Below, piece by piece: positions 55,417 through 64,000 of a stretch of 64,000 bases of DNA (positions are counted from its first letter, which is position 1; each line of letters begins with the position of its first letter). A program made the position numbers and the translations under genes. Source of the stretch: Azospirillum lipoferum 4B (GTDB taxonomy: Bacteria > Pseudomonadota > Alphaproteobacteria > Azospirillales > Azospirillaceae); NCBI RefSeq assembly GCF_000283655.1, contig NC_016622.1, forward strand, positions 62,001 through 126,000, in the 5' to 3' direction. The notes under the pieces were generated by a model. That model did not search any database and was not told the DNA's origin. It saw only the letters and a list, made by a program, of their open reading frames with translations.

Positions 55417-56274
55417 ATGTCCGCCCAATCCGCCACCCCCGGTGTCCGTCCGGTCCTCGCCGCCGTGGAGGGCATGGCCACCTCCGATGGCGCCGGGGTC
55501 AGCATGACCCGCATGCTGGGAACGCCCCGCCTGCGCACGCTCGACCCCTTCCTGATGCTGGACCTGTTCGGGTCCGACCGGCCGACCGACTATCTGGCCG
55601 GCTTCCCCGACCATCCCCACCGCGGCTTCGAGACGGTCACCTACATGCTGGCCGGCCGCATGCGCCATGCCGACAACCACGGCCATGAAGGCGTGATCGA
55701 AACCGGCGGCGTGCAGTGGATGACCGCCGGCCGCGGCCTGATCCATTCGGAAATGCCGGAGCAGACCGAGGGGCTGATGCGCGGCTTCCAGCTGTGGATC
55801 AACCTGCCGGCCCGGCTGAAGATGACCGATCCGCGCTATCAGGAGTTCCCGGCCGCCTCCATCCCGGTGGAGCGGCGCGAGGACGGCGCCACCGTCACCG
55901 TGATCGCCGGCGACACCGCCCGCGGCACCGCCGGACCGGTGCGGGCCGAGGCGACCGACGCCCGTTACTTCGACGTCAGCCTGCCGCCGTCGGTGTCCTT
56001 CGCCGAACCGCTGCCGGCCGGCCACACCGCCTTCCTCGTGCTGTTCGAAGGCACGCTGGATGTCGGCGGCGAGGGGCTGATGTCGGGACCGCGGGTGATC
56101 GTGCTGGGCGACGGCGAGCGGGTGGAGGCGACCGCCGGGGCCGACGGCGCGCGCTTCCTGCTGCTGGCCGGCGAGCCGATCGGCGAACCCATCGCCTGGG
56201 GCGGTCCCTTCGTCATGAACACGCGCGAAGAGGTGATGCAGGCCTTCCGCGACTTCGAGGAAGGGCGCATCTGA
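55417..56274 (+). CDS. Pirin family protein
   Basis: The 285-aa bicupin shows the pirin metal-site motif DHPHRGFETVTYML, then HADNHGHEG and GGVQWMTAGRGLIHSEMP, with the metal-ligand histidines intact. Some bacterial pirins have quercetinase activity or interact with metabolic enzymes; the role here is unknown. ATG at 55417 follows TTCGGGAGTCC; the open frame upstream overlaps amtB and is not used. Confidence 0.9.
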   Translation: MSAQSATPGVRPVLAAVEGMATSDGAGVSMTRMLGTPRLRTLDPFLMLDLFGSDRPTDYLAGFPDHPHRGFETVTYMLAGRMRHADNHGHEGVIETGGVQWMTAGRGLIHSEMPEQTEGLMRGFQLWINLPARLKMTDPRYQEFPAASIPVERREDGATVTVIAGDTARGTAGPVRAEATDARYFDVSLPPSVSFAEPLPAGHTAFLVLFEGTLDVGGEGLMSGPRVIVLGDGERVEATAGADGARFLLLAGEPIGEPIAWGGPFVMNTREEVMQAFRDFEEGRI

Positions 56275-56414
56275 GGTGCATCCGACCGGCGGATGCCGCG
56301 CGCCTGCCCGTCCTGCGGGAGAGGTGCGCGGCATCTCGTGCCTTGCACCCCCGCCATCCCCGGTTATCATGGCGCAATCCGTGTTAATACGAACGATGGC
56401 GGGGAGCCGGGGCG

Positions 56415-56960
56415 ATGCGTGCAAAGGGTCTGTTGGGTGGGTTCAAGGCGGCTGCTGCCGCCGGCGTTCTGGCCCTGACGCTGGCCGCCGGCCTGTCGAC
56501 CGCCAAGCCCGCCGCCGCCGTGGACTTGTCCAAGGCGGCCGCCGATTTCGGGCCGGAGGGCGCCTGGACCAACCAGTGCGACATCGACCGGATGACCGAC
56601 AGCAAGACCTGCCGGCTGATGATCTACCGCCTGTTCGACGACGGGAAGGATGTCGGCTTCATCGCGCTCAGCGTCATCCCGACCGGTAACGACTTCCACC
56701 TGTTCCTGACCACCAGCCAGGGGCTGGTCGACCGCTGCGCCATCCGCGTCGACCGCCAGCCGCGCATCGAATCGCATGTCGCGACGCTGAACATGTGCAT
56801 GTTCCCGAACTTCGTGTCCGGCCGCGTCGCCGACCAGTTCCGCAACGGCTCGACCATCCTGGTCCGCGTCAGCTCGCCGCGCCTGGGCAAGCGCGATATC
56901 GATTTCCCGCTGAACGGCTTCTCCCGCACCTTCGAGGAGATGCAGCGCAGCCTGCAGTGA
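56415..56960 (+). CDS. Exported protein, invasion associated locus B (IalB)-like
   Basis: The 181-aa product has a signal peptide (AAAAGVLALTLAAGLSTAKP, cleavage near AAAVD). Its mature domain has paired cysteines (WTNQCDIDR, KTCRLM, DRCAIRVD, LNMCMFP), the pattern of IalB/YgiM-like periplasmic proteins in Alphaproteobacteria. Function is not established. It stands alone, with a long intergenic region after it. Confidence 0.6.
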   Translation: MRAKGLLGGFKAAAAAGVLALTLAAGLSTAKPAAAVDLSKAAADFGPEGAWTNQCDIDRMTDSKTCRLMIYRLFDDGKDVGFIALSVIPTGNDFHLFLTTSQGLVDRCAIRVDRQPRIESHVATLNMCMFPNFVSGRVADQFRNGSTILVRVSSPRLGKRDIDFPLNGFSRTFEEMQRSLQ

Positions 56961-57006
56961 GTGCGGGGATGCGGTACGTGGCTATCCCGAGACTCCTCGC
57001 CGCGTA

Positions 57007-57103
57007 CCCCCTCACCCTAACCCTCTCCCCGCTTTCAGCGGATCTGCGATCCGCCTGTCGCGTCAGCGCAAACGAAGTTTGCGCTGACGCGGGGGAAGAG
57101 GGG
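57007..57103. repeat. C/G-rich element with two perfect hairpins, copy D
   Basis: It begins CCCCCTCACCCTAACCCTCT. GCGGATC/GATCCGC (57038-57054) and GTCAGCGCAAAC/GTTTGCGCTGAC (57062-57088, loop GAA) form hairpins, the second extending to about 15 bp. It closes with GGGGGAAGAGGGG, complementary to the start. Confidence 0.75.
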
Positions 57104-57636
57104 ATTATCGTGCCTCACCCCGGCAGCCGTTCGCCGGTCACGCCCGGAATCTTCACCGCCAGACCGCGCGGGGTCGACACGCTGTCGGGCTGGATGTCGC
57201 CCGGCGTCGTCGCAGCCGCAGGATCGCCGGATAGCTCTCCGCCCGCGCGAACAGGCCCTGGGCCTGTTCCGCCGGCCGATCGACAGCATGGTTTCCGCCA
57301 ACTCGTCGAAAAGCCGGGCTTCATCGGGGCCGGGATTTCCCCCGTTCCGCCGCGGTGCGTGGATACCGGCATTGGGTTGTTCTTTATGACCTTGAAATGA
57401 TAATTAAAAGCAAATGCAAAACTTCATAAACATCGATGCGCACTCGATGCGGGAAGAGGCGCGTAATATTACCAATCATATATAGAAATTAACCATAAAA
57501 ATGCGGGATAACTTTACGGAAGATCTGTGGTGCCCGGATGATGGCAGAGCCTATCCTTTGGTGGTGAAGAACCGGCACGCTCCGGCGGCGTCGCAGCCGA
57601 CGGAACGCGTTGCGGGGGAGCGATCGAGGGATTCCC
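57104..57636. other. Intergenic region before the GGDEF/EAL gene
   Basis: No supported gene is seen. The segment 57390-57500 is markedly AT-rich and should contain the promoter of the c-di-GMP gene. A plus-strand frame from 57501 runs into the gene in another phase and is spurious. Confidence 0.4.
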
Positions 57637-60600
57637 ATGACCGGTTGGCCCGCTACCTGGATACGCGGTTGCGTTCTGATGCTGATGCTGCTGGCGATGG
57701 CCGCTTCGTCCCTGCCGGTGGAAGGGCGGGCGACGGCGCCGAACCGGATCGTGCTGGTGCTGCATTCCTACCACCAGGGCTATGAATGGACCGACCATCA
57801 GGCCGCCGGGATCGGCAAGGAACTGGCGGCCTCGGCGCCCAACGCGTCGGTTGTCACCCATTACCTGGACTGGAAGCGCTTTCCAGAGGTGCAGGGGCAC
57901 GACCGGCTGCGGGCGCTCATCAGCCATCGGCTCCCCAGGGGCTCCGTCGACGTGATCGTCTCGACCGACGATGCTGCGCTGATTTTGGCGCTCGATCTGC
58001 GGAGGGAGCTGTATGGCCCGGTGCCGCTGGTGCATGGCGGCGTGATCGGAGCCTCGGCGCGCCGGCTGACCGAATACGAAGCCAACGTGATCGGCGTGGA
58101 CGAGGGCAAGGACATCGAAGGCACGGTGCGCATGGCGATGGCCGCCGATCCCGGGCTGCGCCGCCTGTTCGTCCTGCGCGACCACACCGAATCGGGAACG
58201 GCGCTGGACACCCAGATCGATGAGCTTGCCGCCGCCGGCCGCTTTCCCGCCGGACTGGAGCGCCAGATCCTGCCCGACCTGCCCTTTGCCCGGCTGGAGG
58301 AGCAGCTGGCGACCCTGCCGCCGGACAGCGCCGTGCTGCTGGGCACCTACGCGACCGACCGTGACGGTCTGGTCCTGCCGCCCGAGCAGTTCCTGGAACT
58401 GATGAGCGAGAAGAGCAGTGCGCCGATCTATGGCCTGCAGGAATATCTTCTGGGCCGCGGCATCGCCGGCGGCAGCCTGCTGAGCGGGCTGGAGCATGGA
58501 CGCGCGGTCGGCTCGCTGGCCGCGGCGATCGTGAATGGCAGATCCATCGCCTCCCTGCCGGCGGAGCGGCCGGAATCCGTCATCCGGGCGATGGATTACC
58601 GGCAGGTGGACCGTTACGGGCTCGATCTGTCGCGGGTGGGGCCGCTCGACCGGCTGGTGAACAAGCCCTTCTCCTTCCTGGAGACCTACCGCTGGCTGGT
58701 GATTACGGTCGGCATCGTCATCGTGCTGCTGACGGTCATGGTGCTGATCCTGTCCTTCGCGTTGCGCCAGCGCCGGGCCGCCGAGGCGGCCCTGCTGCAC
58801 AGCAATCAGGCGCTCAGCCAATCGCGCCGGGACCTGCAGGCCAAGCTGGAGGAGTTGACCGTCAGCCGGGAGGCGCTGTGCGAACGCGAAAGGCGGATGC
58901 GGCTGGTGGCGGAGGCGTCGCGCGACATCATCTGGAGCTGGAACATTGCGGCCGACACCCGCGTCCTGTCCGGCCGGGTGGTGGAACTGCTGGGCGTTGA
59001 CGCCCTCAGCATCGATTCGCGGGCGGCCTGGCTCGACCGCATCCACCCCGACGACCGTGGCAGGGCGGAAGAGGCGCTGCAGCGCCACCTGTCCGGCGAA
59101 TTGCCGGAATACCGGTCGGAATACCGGGTCCGGCACCGCGACGGCAGTTACCTGTGGTTCTACGCGACCGGCAAGGCCCTGTTCGACGACACCGGAAGGC
59201 CGGTGATGATGGCCGGCTCCTACACCGACATCACGGCGGAGAAGCGGCAGCAGGATTGGCTGGATCACCTGGCCCATTTCGATCCGCTGACCGGTCTGCC
59301 GAACCGGTTGACACTGGAAAAGCATGTCAGCCGGCTGATCGCCGACGACAAGTCCTCCGGCCATTCCCGGCCGCTGGCGCTGCTGTTCCTGGACATGGAC
59401 AATTTCAAGTTCATCAACGACAGCTTCGGCCACAAGGCGGGCGACGAGTTGCTGATGGCGCTCGGCCTGCGCGTCCGCCGGGCGGCCGGCGAGGGGCTGT
59501 TCATCGCAAGGCTGGGCGGTGACGAATTCGTCGTGGTCGTCCATGGCGGCGAGCCCGGCGAGCCGGCCGACGTGGCGCAACGGCTGGAACAGGCGCTGGC
59601 CGCTCCCTTCCTGGTCGAAGGGCAGCATTTCTTCGTCACCTGCAGCGTCGGCATCGCCCGCTATCCCTGGGATGGACGTTGCTTCGACGATCTGCTGCAG
59701 AATGCCGACACCGCCATGTACCGGGCCAAGGACAGCGGGCGCGGACGTATCTGCACCTTCACCCCCGAGATGAACCGCCGGGTGGTGGAGCGCATGCGGA
59801 TGCTGAGCCGGGCGCGGCTGGCCTTCGACCGCCAGTCCTTCAGCCTGCAATACCAGCCCCAGGTGGCGACGTCCGACGGCCGGGTCCGCGGATTCGAGGC
59901 GCTGATCCGCTGGACCGATGCGGAACTGGGGCCGGTCTCCCCCGACCGCTTCATTCCGGTGTGCGAGGATTCGGGGCTGATCGTCCCGCTCGGCCTGTGG
60001 GTGCTGGAGACGGCCTGCATCGAGGCGATGGGGCTGGCCTGCCGCGGCATCGGCAGCATCACGATGAGCGTCAACATGTCGGCGGTGCAGCTCGCCCAGA
60101 ACGATTTCGTGCCGCGGGTGCTGGAGGTGCTGGACCGAACCGGCCTGCCGCCGAACCGGCTGGAGCTGGAGATCACCGAGTCGCAGATGATCGGATCGCT
60201 GGACGCCGCCATCGACAAGCTGAACGCGCTGCGACAGATCGGCGTCCACATCGCTTTGGACGATTTCGGCACCGGCTATTCGTCGCTGACCTATCTGCGG
60301 ACCCTGCCGATCAGCACGCTGAAGCTCGACAAGGCCTTCATCAACGACGTTCATCGCCGGCCCGACGCGCGCAGCATGGTGTCGTCCATCTCGCGCATCG
60401 CCCACGACCTGAGTCGCTGCGTGGTGGCTGAGGGGGTGGAGGAACTGGCCCAATGGGAGGCTCTGTCACGGATGGGCTGCGACATGATCCAGGGCTATTT
60501 CGTCAGCCGGCCGCTGCCCGCCGACCGCATCGACGGCTTCCTGGCGGCTTGGGAGGAGCGGCGTATGGTCTTGCCCATCGTTTCCCGCGACGACGTGGTG

Positions 60601-60657
60601 GTCGGCATGTCAACTGCCGGGGCGAACCGGCAGCCGAATGGCCGCGAGCCGGTCTGA
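57637..60657 (+). CDS. Periplasmic-sensor PAS-GGDEF-EAL c-di-GMP enzyme
   Basis: The protein has 1006 aa. A signal/anchor helix is followed by a periplasmic ABC-transporter substrate-binding-like domain (PNRIVLVLHSYHQGYEWTD, about 35-340) and a transmembrane helix near 350-375. A PAS domain precedes GGDEF (RLGGDEFVVVVHGG) and EAL (GFEALIRW, ITESQMI, LDDFGTGYSSL, KLDKAFI, AEGVEEL). The catalytic residues of both enzyme domains are present, so it could both make and break c-di-GMP, depending on the periplasmic ligand. The ATG at 57637 is chosen because the hydrophobic start follows at once. Confidence 0.9.
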   Translation: MTGWPATWIRGCVLMLMLLAMAASSLPVEGRATAPNRIVLVLHSYHQGYEWTDHQAAGIGKELAASAPNASVVTHYLDWKRFPEVQGHDRLRALISHRLPRGSVDVIVSTDDAALILALDLRRELYGPVPLVHGGVIGASARRLTEYEANVIGVDEGKDIEGTVRMAMAADPGLRRLFVLRDHTESGTALDTQIDELAAAGRFPAGLERQILPDLPFARLEEQLATLPPDSAVLLGTYATDRDGLVLPPEQFLELMSEKSSAPIYGLQEYLLGRGIAGGSLLSGLEHGRAVGSLAAAIVNGRSIASLPAERPESVIRAMDYRQVDRYGLDLSRVGPLDRLVNKPFSFLETYRWLVITVGIVIVLLTVMVLILSFALRQRRAAEAALLHSNQALSQSRRDLQAKLEELTVSREALCERERRMRLVAEASRDIIWSWNIAADTRVLSGRVVELLGVDALSIDSRAAWLDRIHPDDRGRAEEALQRHLSGELPEYRSEYRVRHRDGSYLWFYATGKALFDDTGRPVMMAGSYTDITAEKRQQDWLDHLAHFDPLTGLPNRLTLEKHVSRLIADDKSSGHSRPLALLFLDMDNFKFINDSFGHKAGDELLMALGLRVRRAAGEGLFIARLGGDEFVVVVHGGEPGEPADVAQRLEQALAAPFLVEGQHFFVTCSVGIARYPWDGRCFDDLLQNADTAMYRAKDSGRGRICTFTPEMNRRVVERMRMLSRARLAFDRQSFSLQYQPQVATSDGRVRGFEALIRWTDAELGPVSPDRFIPVCEDSGLIVPLGLWVLETACIEAMGLACRGIGSITMSVNMSAVQLAQNDFVPRVLEVLDRTGLPPNRLELEITESQMIGSLDAAIDKLNALRQIGVHIALDDFGTGYSSLTYLRTLPISTLKLDKAFINDVHRRPDARSMVSSISRIAHDLSRCVVAEGVEELAQWEALSRMGCDMIQGYFVSRPLPADRIDGFLAAWEERRMVLPIVSRDDVVVGMSTAGANRQPNGREPV

Positions 60658-60697
60658 TCGGGGGGATCGTTCAACGAGACGGATGCCCAAACGAAAG

Positions 60698-60728
60698 ACG
60701 CCCCGCAGGCGGGCTGCGGGGCGTTTTT
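60698..60728 (+). terminator. Rho-independent terminator after the GGDEF/EAL gene
   Basis: ACGCCCCGCAG (60698-60708) pairs with CTGCGGGGCGT (60714-60724), followed by TTTTT. Confidence 0.92.
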
Positions 60729-60763
60729 CGAAAGCGAGGCTCGGTGGGACCAGTGTCCCGGGA

Positions 60764-61180
60764 TCAGTGCCGGGTACGGGCCGGGGTGATGTAGACGCCG
60801 TCCCAATCGACACCGAACAGGGCGTCGTCGCCGGCCTCCTCGACCAGATCGTCATATTCATGGGCTTCGATCAGCCCGAAGATGGAGGCGGTACCGGAGG
60901 CGTCCAGATCGCAGGTCACCACATGGCCGTTCACCTCGACCGAGGTGAAGAACACTTCCGGCAGCTCCATGCTGTCCAGGTCGGCGGTGACGGCGCTTTC
61001 GATCTCGTGGATGGTGCGGGAGGAGAGCGAGACCCGGAGCTTCGCCGCCTGGGAGGCCCAGACGATGCGCTTCACGTGGGCCGGCTCCTTCATCTCTGCG
61101 ACGCCCGGCGCCTCGTCGCCTTGGCCGGCCATCGCGATCATCCGGGAAACCAGGGTCGAGGTGCTGCTGGGTGCGCGCAT
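60764..61180 (-). CDS. Conserved hypothetical protein
   Basis: The 138-aa soluble protein is acidic near its C-terminus (EAHEYDDLVEEAGDDALFGV) and contains AHVKRIVWASQAAKLRVSLS. No named domain is recognised. The ATG at 61180 follows GGAGGCTTCC. It stands convergent to the GGDEF/EAL gene and downstream of psuG on the same strand, with a 116-bp gap. Confidence 0.6.
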   Translation of the reverse strand: MRAPSSTSTLVSRMIAMAGQGDEAPGVAEMKEPAHVKRIVWASQAAKLRVSLSSRTIHEIESAVTADLDSMELPEVFFTSVEVNGHVVTCDLDASGTASIFGLIEAHEYDDLVEEAGDDALFGVDWDGVYITPARTRH

Positions 61181-61296
61181 GGAAGCCTCCGCTCGTTCGA
61201 TGGCGACAGATTTGCGCGCAGGCGGTTAACGGGGTCTTAAGCCGGGACCGGGGCCAAAGCCTTACTCCCACTGAGGTATGGCCTATCCGATCGGTT

Positions 61297-62211
61297 CTAG
61301 CCGGCGGCGAGGGCGGCGGCGACCCCGGCGGCGACCCGCGCATTGTTGCGGATCAGCGCGATGTTGGCGGTCAGGCTGCGCCCGCCGGTGATGCGCTCCA
61401 GCGCCGCCAGCAGGTGGGGAGTGATGTCCTTTCCCTTGATTTCCTTGGATTCCGCGTCGGCCAGCGCCTCGGTGACGGCGGCTTCCATGGCGTCGGCGTC
61501 GAGCGCGTCGACGGGCGGGATCGGGTTCGCCAGCAGCACGCCGCCGTCCAGGCCAAGCTGCCACTTCGCCCGCAGGATGTCCGCCACCTCGGTCACGTTG
61601 TCACAGCGATGATCGACCGGCAGGCCGCTGCGGCGGCTGTAGAAAGCAGGAAATTCGTCTGTGCCGAAGCCCAGCACGGGGACTCCGCGGGTCTCCAGCA
61701 CCTCCAGCGTCTTGGGCAGGTCGAGAATCGACTTGGCCCCGGCGCAGACCACGCAGACCGAGGTTCGGGCCAGCTCGTCGAGGTCGGCGGAGATGTCGAA
61801 GCTGGTCTCCGCCCCGCGATGAACGCCGCCGATGCCGCCGGTGGCGAAGACCGGGATGCCGGCCAGCCGCGCCCCGATCATCGTCGCCGCCACCGTGGTT
61901 GCCCCCAGCGCCCGAGTCGCGATGGCGACGGGCAGGTCGCGGCGGCTGAGCTTGCGCACGGCATGGCCGCCGGTCGCCAGACGTTCGAGCGCCTCGTCGT
62001 CCAGCCCGATGCGGATTCGCCCGTCCATCACCGCGATGGTGGCGGGGATCGCCCCGGCGGCCCGCACCTCCGCCTCCAGCGCGCGGGCGGTCTCCAGGTT
62101 GCGGGGGTAGGGCATGCCGTGGGAGATCACCGTCGATTCCAGGGCCACCACCGGGCGGTTGGCGGCAAGCGCGTCGGCGACCTCGGGGGTCGGCAGCAGG
62201 ATCGGGTGCAT
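61297..62211 (-). CDS. psuG: Pseudouridine-5'-phosphate glycosidase
   Basis: The 304-aa enzyme splits pseudouridine 5'-phosphate into uracil and ribose 5-phosphate. It shows RPVVALESTVISHGMPYPRN, TRALGATTVAATMIGARLAG and FATGGIGGVHRGAETSFDIS, hallmarks of the PsuG family. The ATG at 62211 gives the usual length. The kinase partner psuK is not in the window. It is divergent from the exonuclease gene with only 40 bp between. Confidence 0.94.
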   Translation of the reverse strand: MHPILLPTPEVADALAANRPVVALESTVISHGMPYPRNLETARALEAEVRAAGAIPATIAVMDGRIRIGLDDEALERLATGGHAVRKLSRRDLPVAIATRALGATTVAATMIGARLAGIPVFATGGIGGVHRGAETSFDISADLDELARTSVCVVCAGAKSILDLPKTLEVLETRGVPVLGFGTDEFPAFYSRRSGLPVDHRCDNVTEVADILRAKWQLGLDGGVLLANPIPPVDALDADAMEAAVTEALADAESKEIKGKDITPHLLAALERITGGRSLTANIALIRNNARVAAGVAAALAAG

Positions 62212-62251
62212 GCGCTGGGTCTCCGCTGTTGGGCGCCCTATATTAGGACGC

Positions 62252-63316
62252 ATGTCCGCTGCACACCAATTCAATCCAGATCGCCCGCACCCCGACAGGT
62301 GGATCAGGGTCCTGCCCGAGGGCCTCTATGTCGAGCCGGGGGGCTTCCACATCGACCCGGTGCGCCCGGTGGAGCGCGCGGTCGTCACCCATGGCCATTC
62401 CGACCATGCGAGGCCGGGCAACCGCCATGTGCTGGCGACTCCGGGCACGCTCGCCATCATGCGCCAGCGGATGGGGGAGGGGGTGGGGGGAAGCCTGCAA
62501 GCGCTGGAGTATGGCGAGACCTTGCGGATCGGCGATGTCGATGTGCGGCTGGTGCCGGCCGGCCATGTGCTGGGCAGCGCGCAGGTGGTGCTGGAGCATG
62601 CCGGGTCGCGCGTGGTGGTGTCGGGCGACTACAAGCGCCGCTTCGACCGCACCTGTGCGCCTTTCGAGCCGGTGCCTTGCGACGTCTTCGTGACCGAGGC
62701 GACCTTCGGCCTGCCGGTGTTCCGCCATCCGCCCGACCTGGGCGAAGTGGGGAAGCTGCTGCATTCGATGGCGCTGTTCCCGGAGCGCAGCCATGTCGTC
62801 GGCGTCTATGCGCTGGGCAAATGCCAGCGGCTGATCACGCTGCTGCGGGCGGCGGGATACGACCGGCCGATCTGGCTGCATGGCGCGCTGGAGCCGCTGT
62901 GCCGGCTATATCGCGATTGGGGCGTGGAACTGGGGGAACTGCGGCCGGCCACGGTGGCGGCGAAGGAGGATCTGAAGGGCGCGCTGGTGCTGGCCCCACC
63001 GGCGGCGGTGGCCGACCGCTGGGCGCGGCGGCTGGCCGATCCGGTGGTGGCGGTGGCGTCGGGCTGGATGCGGGTGCGCCAGCGTGCCCGCCAGCGCGGG
63101 GTGGAACTGCCGCTGGTCATCTCCGACCATGCCGACTGGGACGAACTGTGCCAGACGCTGGAGGATGTCGGCGCGCCGGAGGTCTGGGTGACGCATGGGC
63201 GGGAGGAGGCGCTGGTCCATTACGCCACCAGCCGCGGCATCCGCGCCCGCGCCCTGGCGCTGATCGGCTTCGAGGACGAGGATTCGGAAGGGCTGTCGGG
63301 AGGAGAGGCGTCGTGA
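62252..63316 (+). CDS. Ligase-associated DNA exonuclease (MBL fold)
   Basis: The 354-aa metallo-beta-lactamase/beta-CASP protein shows THGHSDHARPG (metal site), LVPAGHVLGSAQVVLEH, VVSGDYKRRFD and the C-terminal ISDHADWDEL. This group is called ligase-associated DNA exonuclease (mRNA 3'-end processing factor-like) and is paired with an ATP-dependent DNA ligase. Here the ligase starts in the last codons (GTGA overlap at 63313-63316). ATG at 62252 follows TTAGGACGC. Confidence 0.92.
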   Translation: MSAAHQFNPDRPHPDRWIRVLPEGLYVEPGGFHIDPVRPVERAVVTHGHSDHARPGNRHVLATPGTLAIMRQRMGEGVGGSLQALEYGETLRIGDVDVRLVPAGHVLGSAQVVLEHAGSRVVVSGDYKRRFDRTCAPFEPVPCDVFVTEATFGLPVFRHPPDLGEVGKLLHSMALFPERSHVVGVYALGKCQRLITLLRAAGYDRPIWLHGALEPLCRLYRDWGVELGELRPATVAAKEDLKGALVLAPPAAVADRWARRLADPVVAVASGWMRVRQRARQRGVELPLVISDHADWDELCQTLEDVGAPEVWVTHGREEALVHYATSRGIRARALALIGFEDEDSEGLSGGEAS

Positions 63317-64000
63317 ACCGCTTTGCCGCGCTGATCGACGCGCTGGTCTTCATGCCGTCGCGCAACGGCAAGATCCGCCTGATGGTCGAGCATTTCGCCA
63401 CCGCGCCGGATCCCGAGCGCGGATGGGCGCTGGCGGCGCTGACCGGGGCCTTGAGCTTCCGCGAAGCCAAGCCGGCGGCGATCCGCGAACTGGCGGCGAC
63501 CAGGGTCGATCCGCAGCTTCTGGCGCTGTCCTACGACTATGTCGGCGATCTGGCGGAGACGGTGGCGCTGATCTGGCCGGAGCGTCCGGAAAGGGCCAAC
63601 AGCCTGCCGCCCAGCCTGGACGAGGTGGTGGAGGGCTTGCAGGCCGCCAGGCGCGGGCAGGTGATCGGGCTGGTGGAGGGCTGGCTCGACACGCTCGACA
63701 CGTCGGGGCGCTTCGCTTTGCTGAAGCTGATCACCGGGGCACTGCGCATCGGCGTGTCGGCGCGGCTGGCCAAGACGGCGCTGGCGGACTGGGGCAAGGC
63801 GGCCCGGCCGGAGGTGGGCGTCGATGACGTGGAGGAGGTCTGGCATGGGCTGACCGCCCCCTATGCGGAACTGTTCGCCTGGCTGGAGGGGCGGGCCGAG
63901 CGGCCGGCGACCGGCTCCGGCGCCGGGTTCCGCCCGATGATGCTGTCCCACCCGCTGGAGGAGGAGGACCGGGCGGCGCTCGACCCCGCCGCCTATGCCG
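63313..64000 (+). CDS. Cisplatin-response ATP-dependent DNA ligase (N-terminal part)
   Basis: The first 229 codons are in the window; the gene runs off the end. It opens with GTG at 63313 (MNRFAALIDALVFMPSRNGK), then FREAKPAAIREL and LLALSYDYVGDLAETVALIW, the N-terminal DNA-binding domain of this ligase family. The catalytic KxDG lysine lies beyond 64000. It overlaps the exonuclease gene by 4 nt. The pair, often with an associated helicase, is linked to DNA damage repair in Alphaproteobacteria. Confidence 0.88.
   Translation, partial: MNRFAALIDALVFMPSRNGKIRLMVEHFATAPDPERGWALAALTGALSFREAKPAAIRELAATRVDPQLLALSYDYVGDLAETVALIWPERPERANSLPPSLDEVVEGLQAARRGQVIGLVEGWLDTLDTSGRFALLKLITGALRIGVSARLAKTALADWGKAARPEVGVDDVEEVWHGLTAPYAELFAWLEGRAERPATGSGAGFRPMMLSHPLEEEDRAALDPAAYA

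Noticed and set aside
57501-57785. 94-codon frame overlapping the start of the GGDEF/EAL gene
   Set aside because: It is out of phase with a strongly supported gene and its residues show no family pattern.
57514-60453. 979-codon minus-strand open frame opposite the GGDEF/EAL gene
   Set aside because: All catalytic motifs are on the plus strand; the minus frame is a high-GC shadow.

Overview
The window is high-GC chromosomal DNA of an alphaproteobacterium. The best fit is Rhodospirillales, Azospirillum-like. The signs are an Irr-type Fur regulator, DUF3369/HD-GYP regulators, many Cache/PAS sensor kinases, a DmdB/DmdC-like acyl-CoA module, an orphan amtB and the ligase-associated exonuclease/ligase pair. 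Genus assignment is an inference from gene content; no rRNA or tRNA gene was seen.

Layout. 1-2.1 kb: end of lptE, holA, a TspO-like membrane protein and a GIY-YIG protein. 2.1-3.3 kb: first IS630-family element. 3.3-12.7 kb: EpmB-like aminomutase, glycerophosphodiesterase, nitronate monooxygenase, irr, two small membrane proteins, a sensor kinase, and the acetate permease pair actP/DUF485. 12.8-16.5 kb: a Cache hybrid kinase and its OmpR-type regulator, divergent from actP. 16.6-22.2 kb: an acyl-CoA oxidation module (ligase, etfB, etfA, dehydrogenase). 22.2-27.4 kb: rluE-like, ghrA-like, a second IS630 copy in opposite orientation, ubiB, ubiE. 27.8-33.1 kb: a tyrosine recombinase followed directly by an AT-rich foreign island. 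33.4-37.7 kb: rpmI, rplT, pheS, pheT. 38-46 kb: response regulators, SH3/SPOR protein, LysR, asparaginase, PRC-barrel-like protein, lepA. 46.6-50.1 kb: a two-gene P-loop ATPase/TPR unit. 50.2-53.2 kb: glgA, glgC. 53.8-64 kb: amtB, pirin, IalB-like protein, a GGDEF/EAL protein, psuG, exonuclease and the start of a DNA ligase.

Three regions stand out. (1) 28787-33086 is a giant inverted repeat: two 2014-bp arms around a 272-bp spacer. The arms carry a B12-type radical SAM gene and a PqqD/RRE-like gene, both of strongly AT-rich composition. The radical SAM gene is broken by shifts at short A runs, identically in both arms. It looks like a folded-back remnant of a peptide-modification (RiPP-type) operon, or an assembly fold-back. 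(2) 46615-50069 is a translationally coupled ATPase plus a TPR protein with eight nearly identical 120-bp units. This is a split STAND-like architecture of unknown function and the best candidate for an undescribed system. (3) Several non-coding repeat families occur: TGGAAC/GTTCCA dyads in double units upstream of both ubiE and lepA, and C/G-rich palindromic elements flanking etfB and elsewhere.
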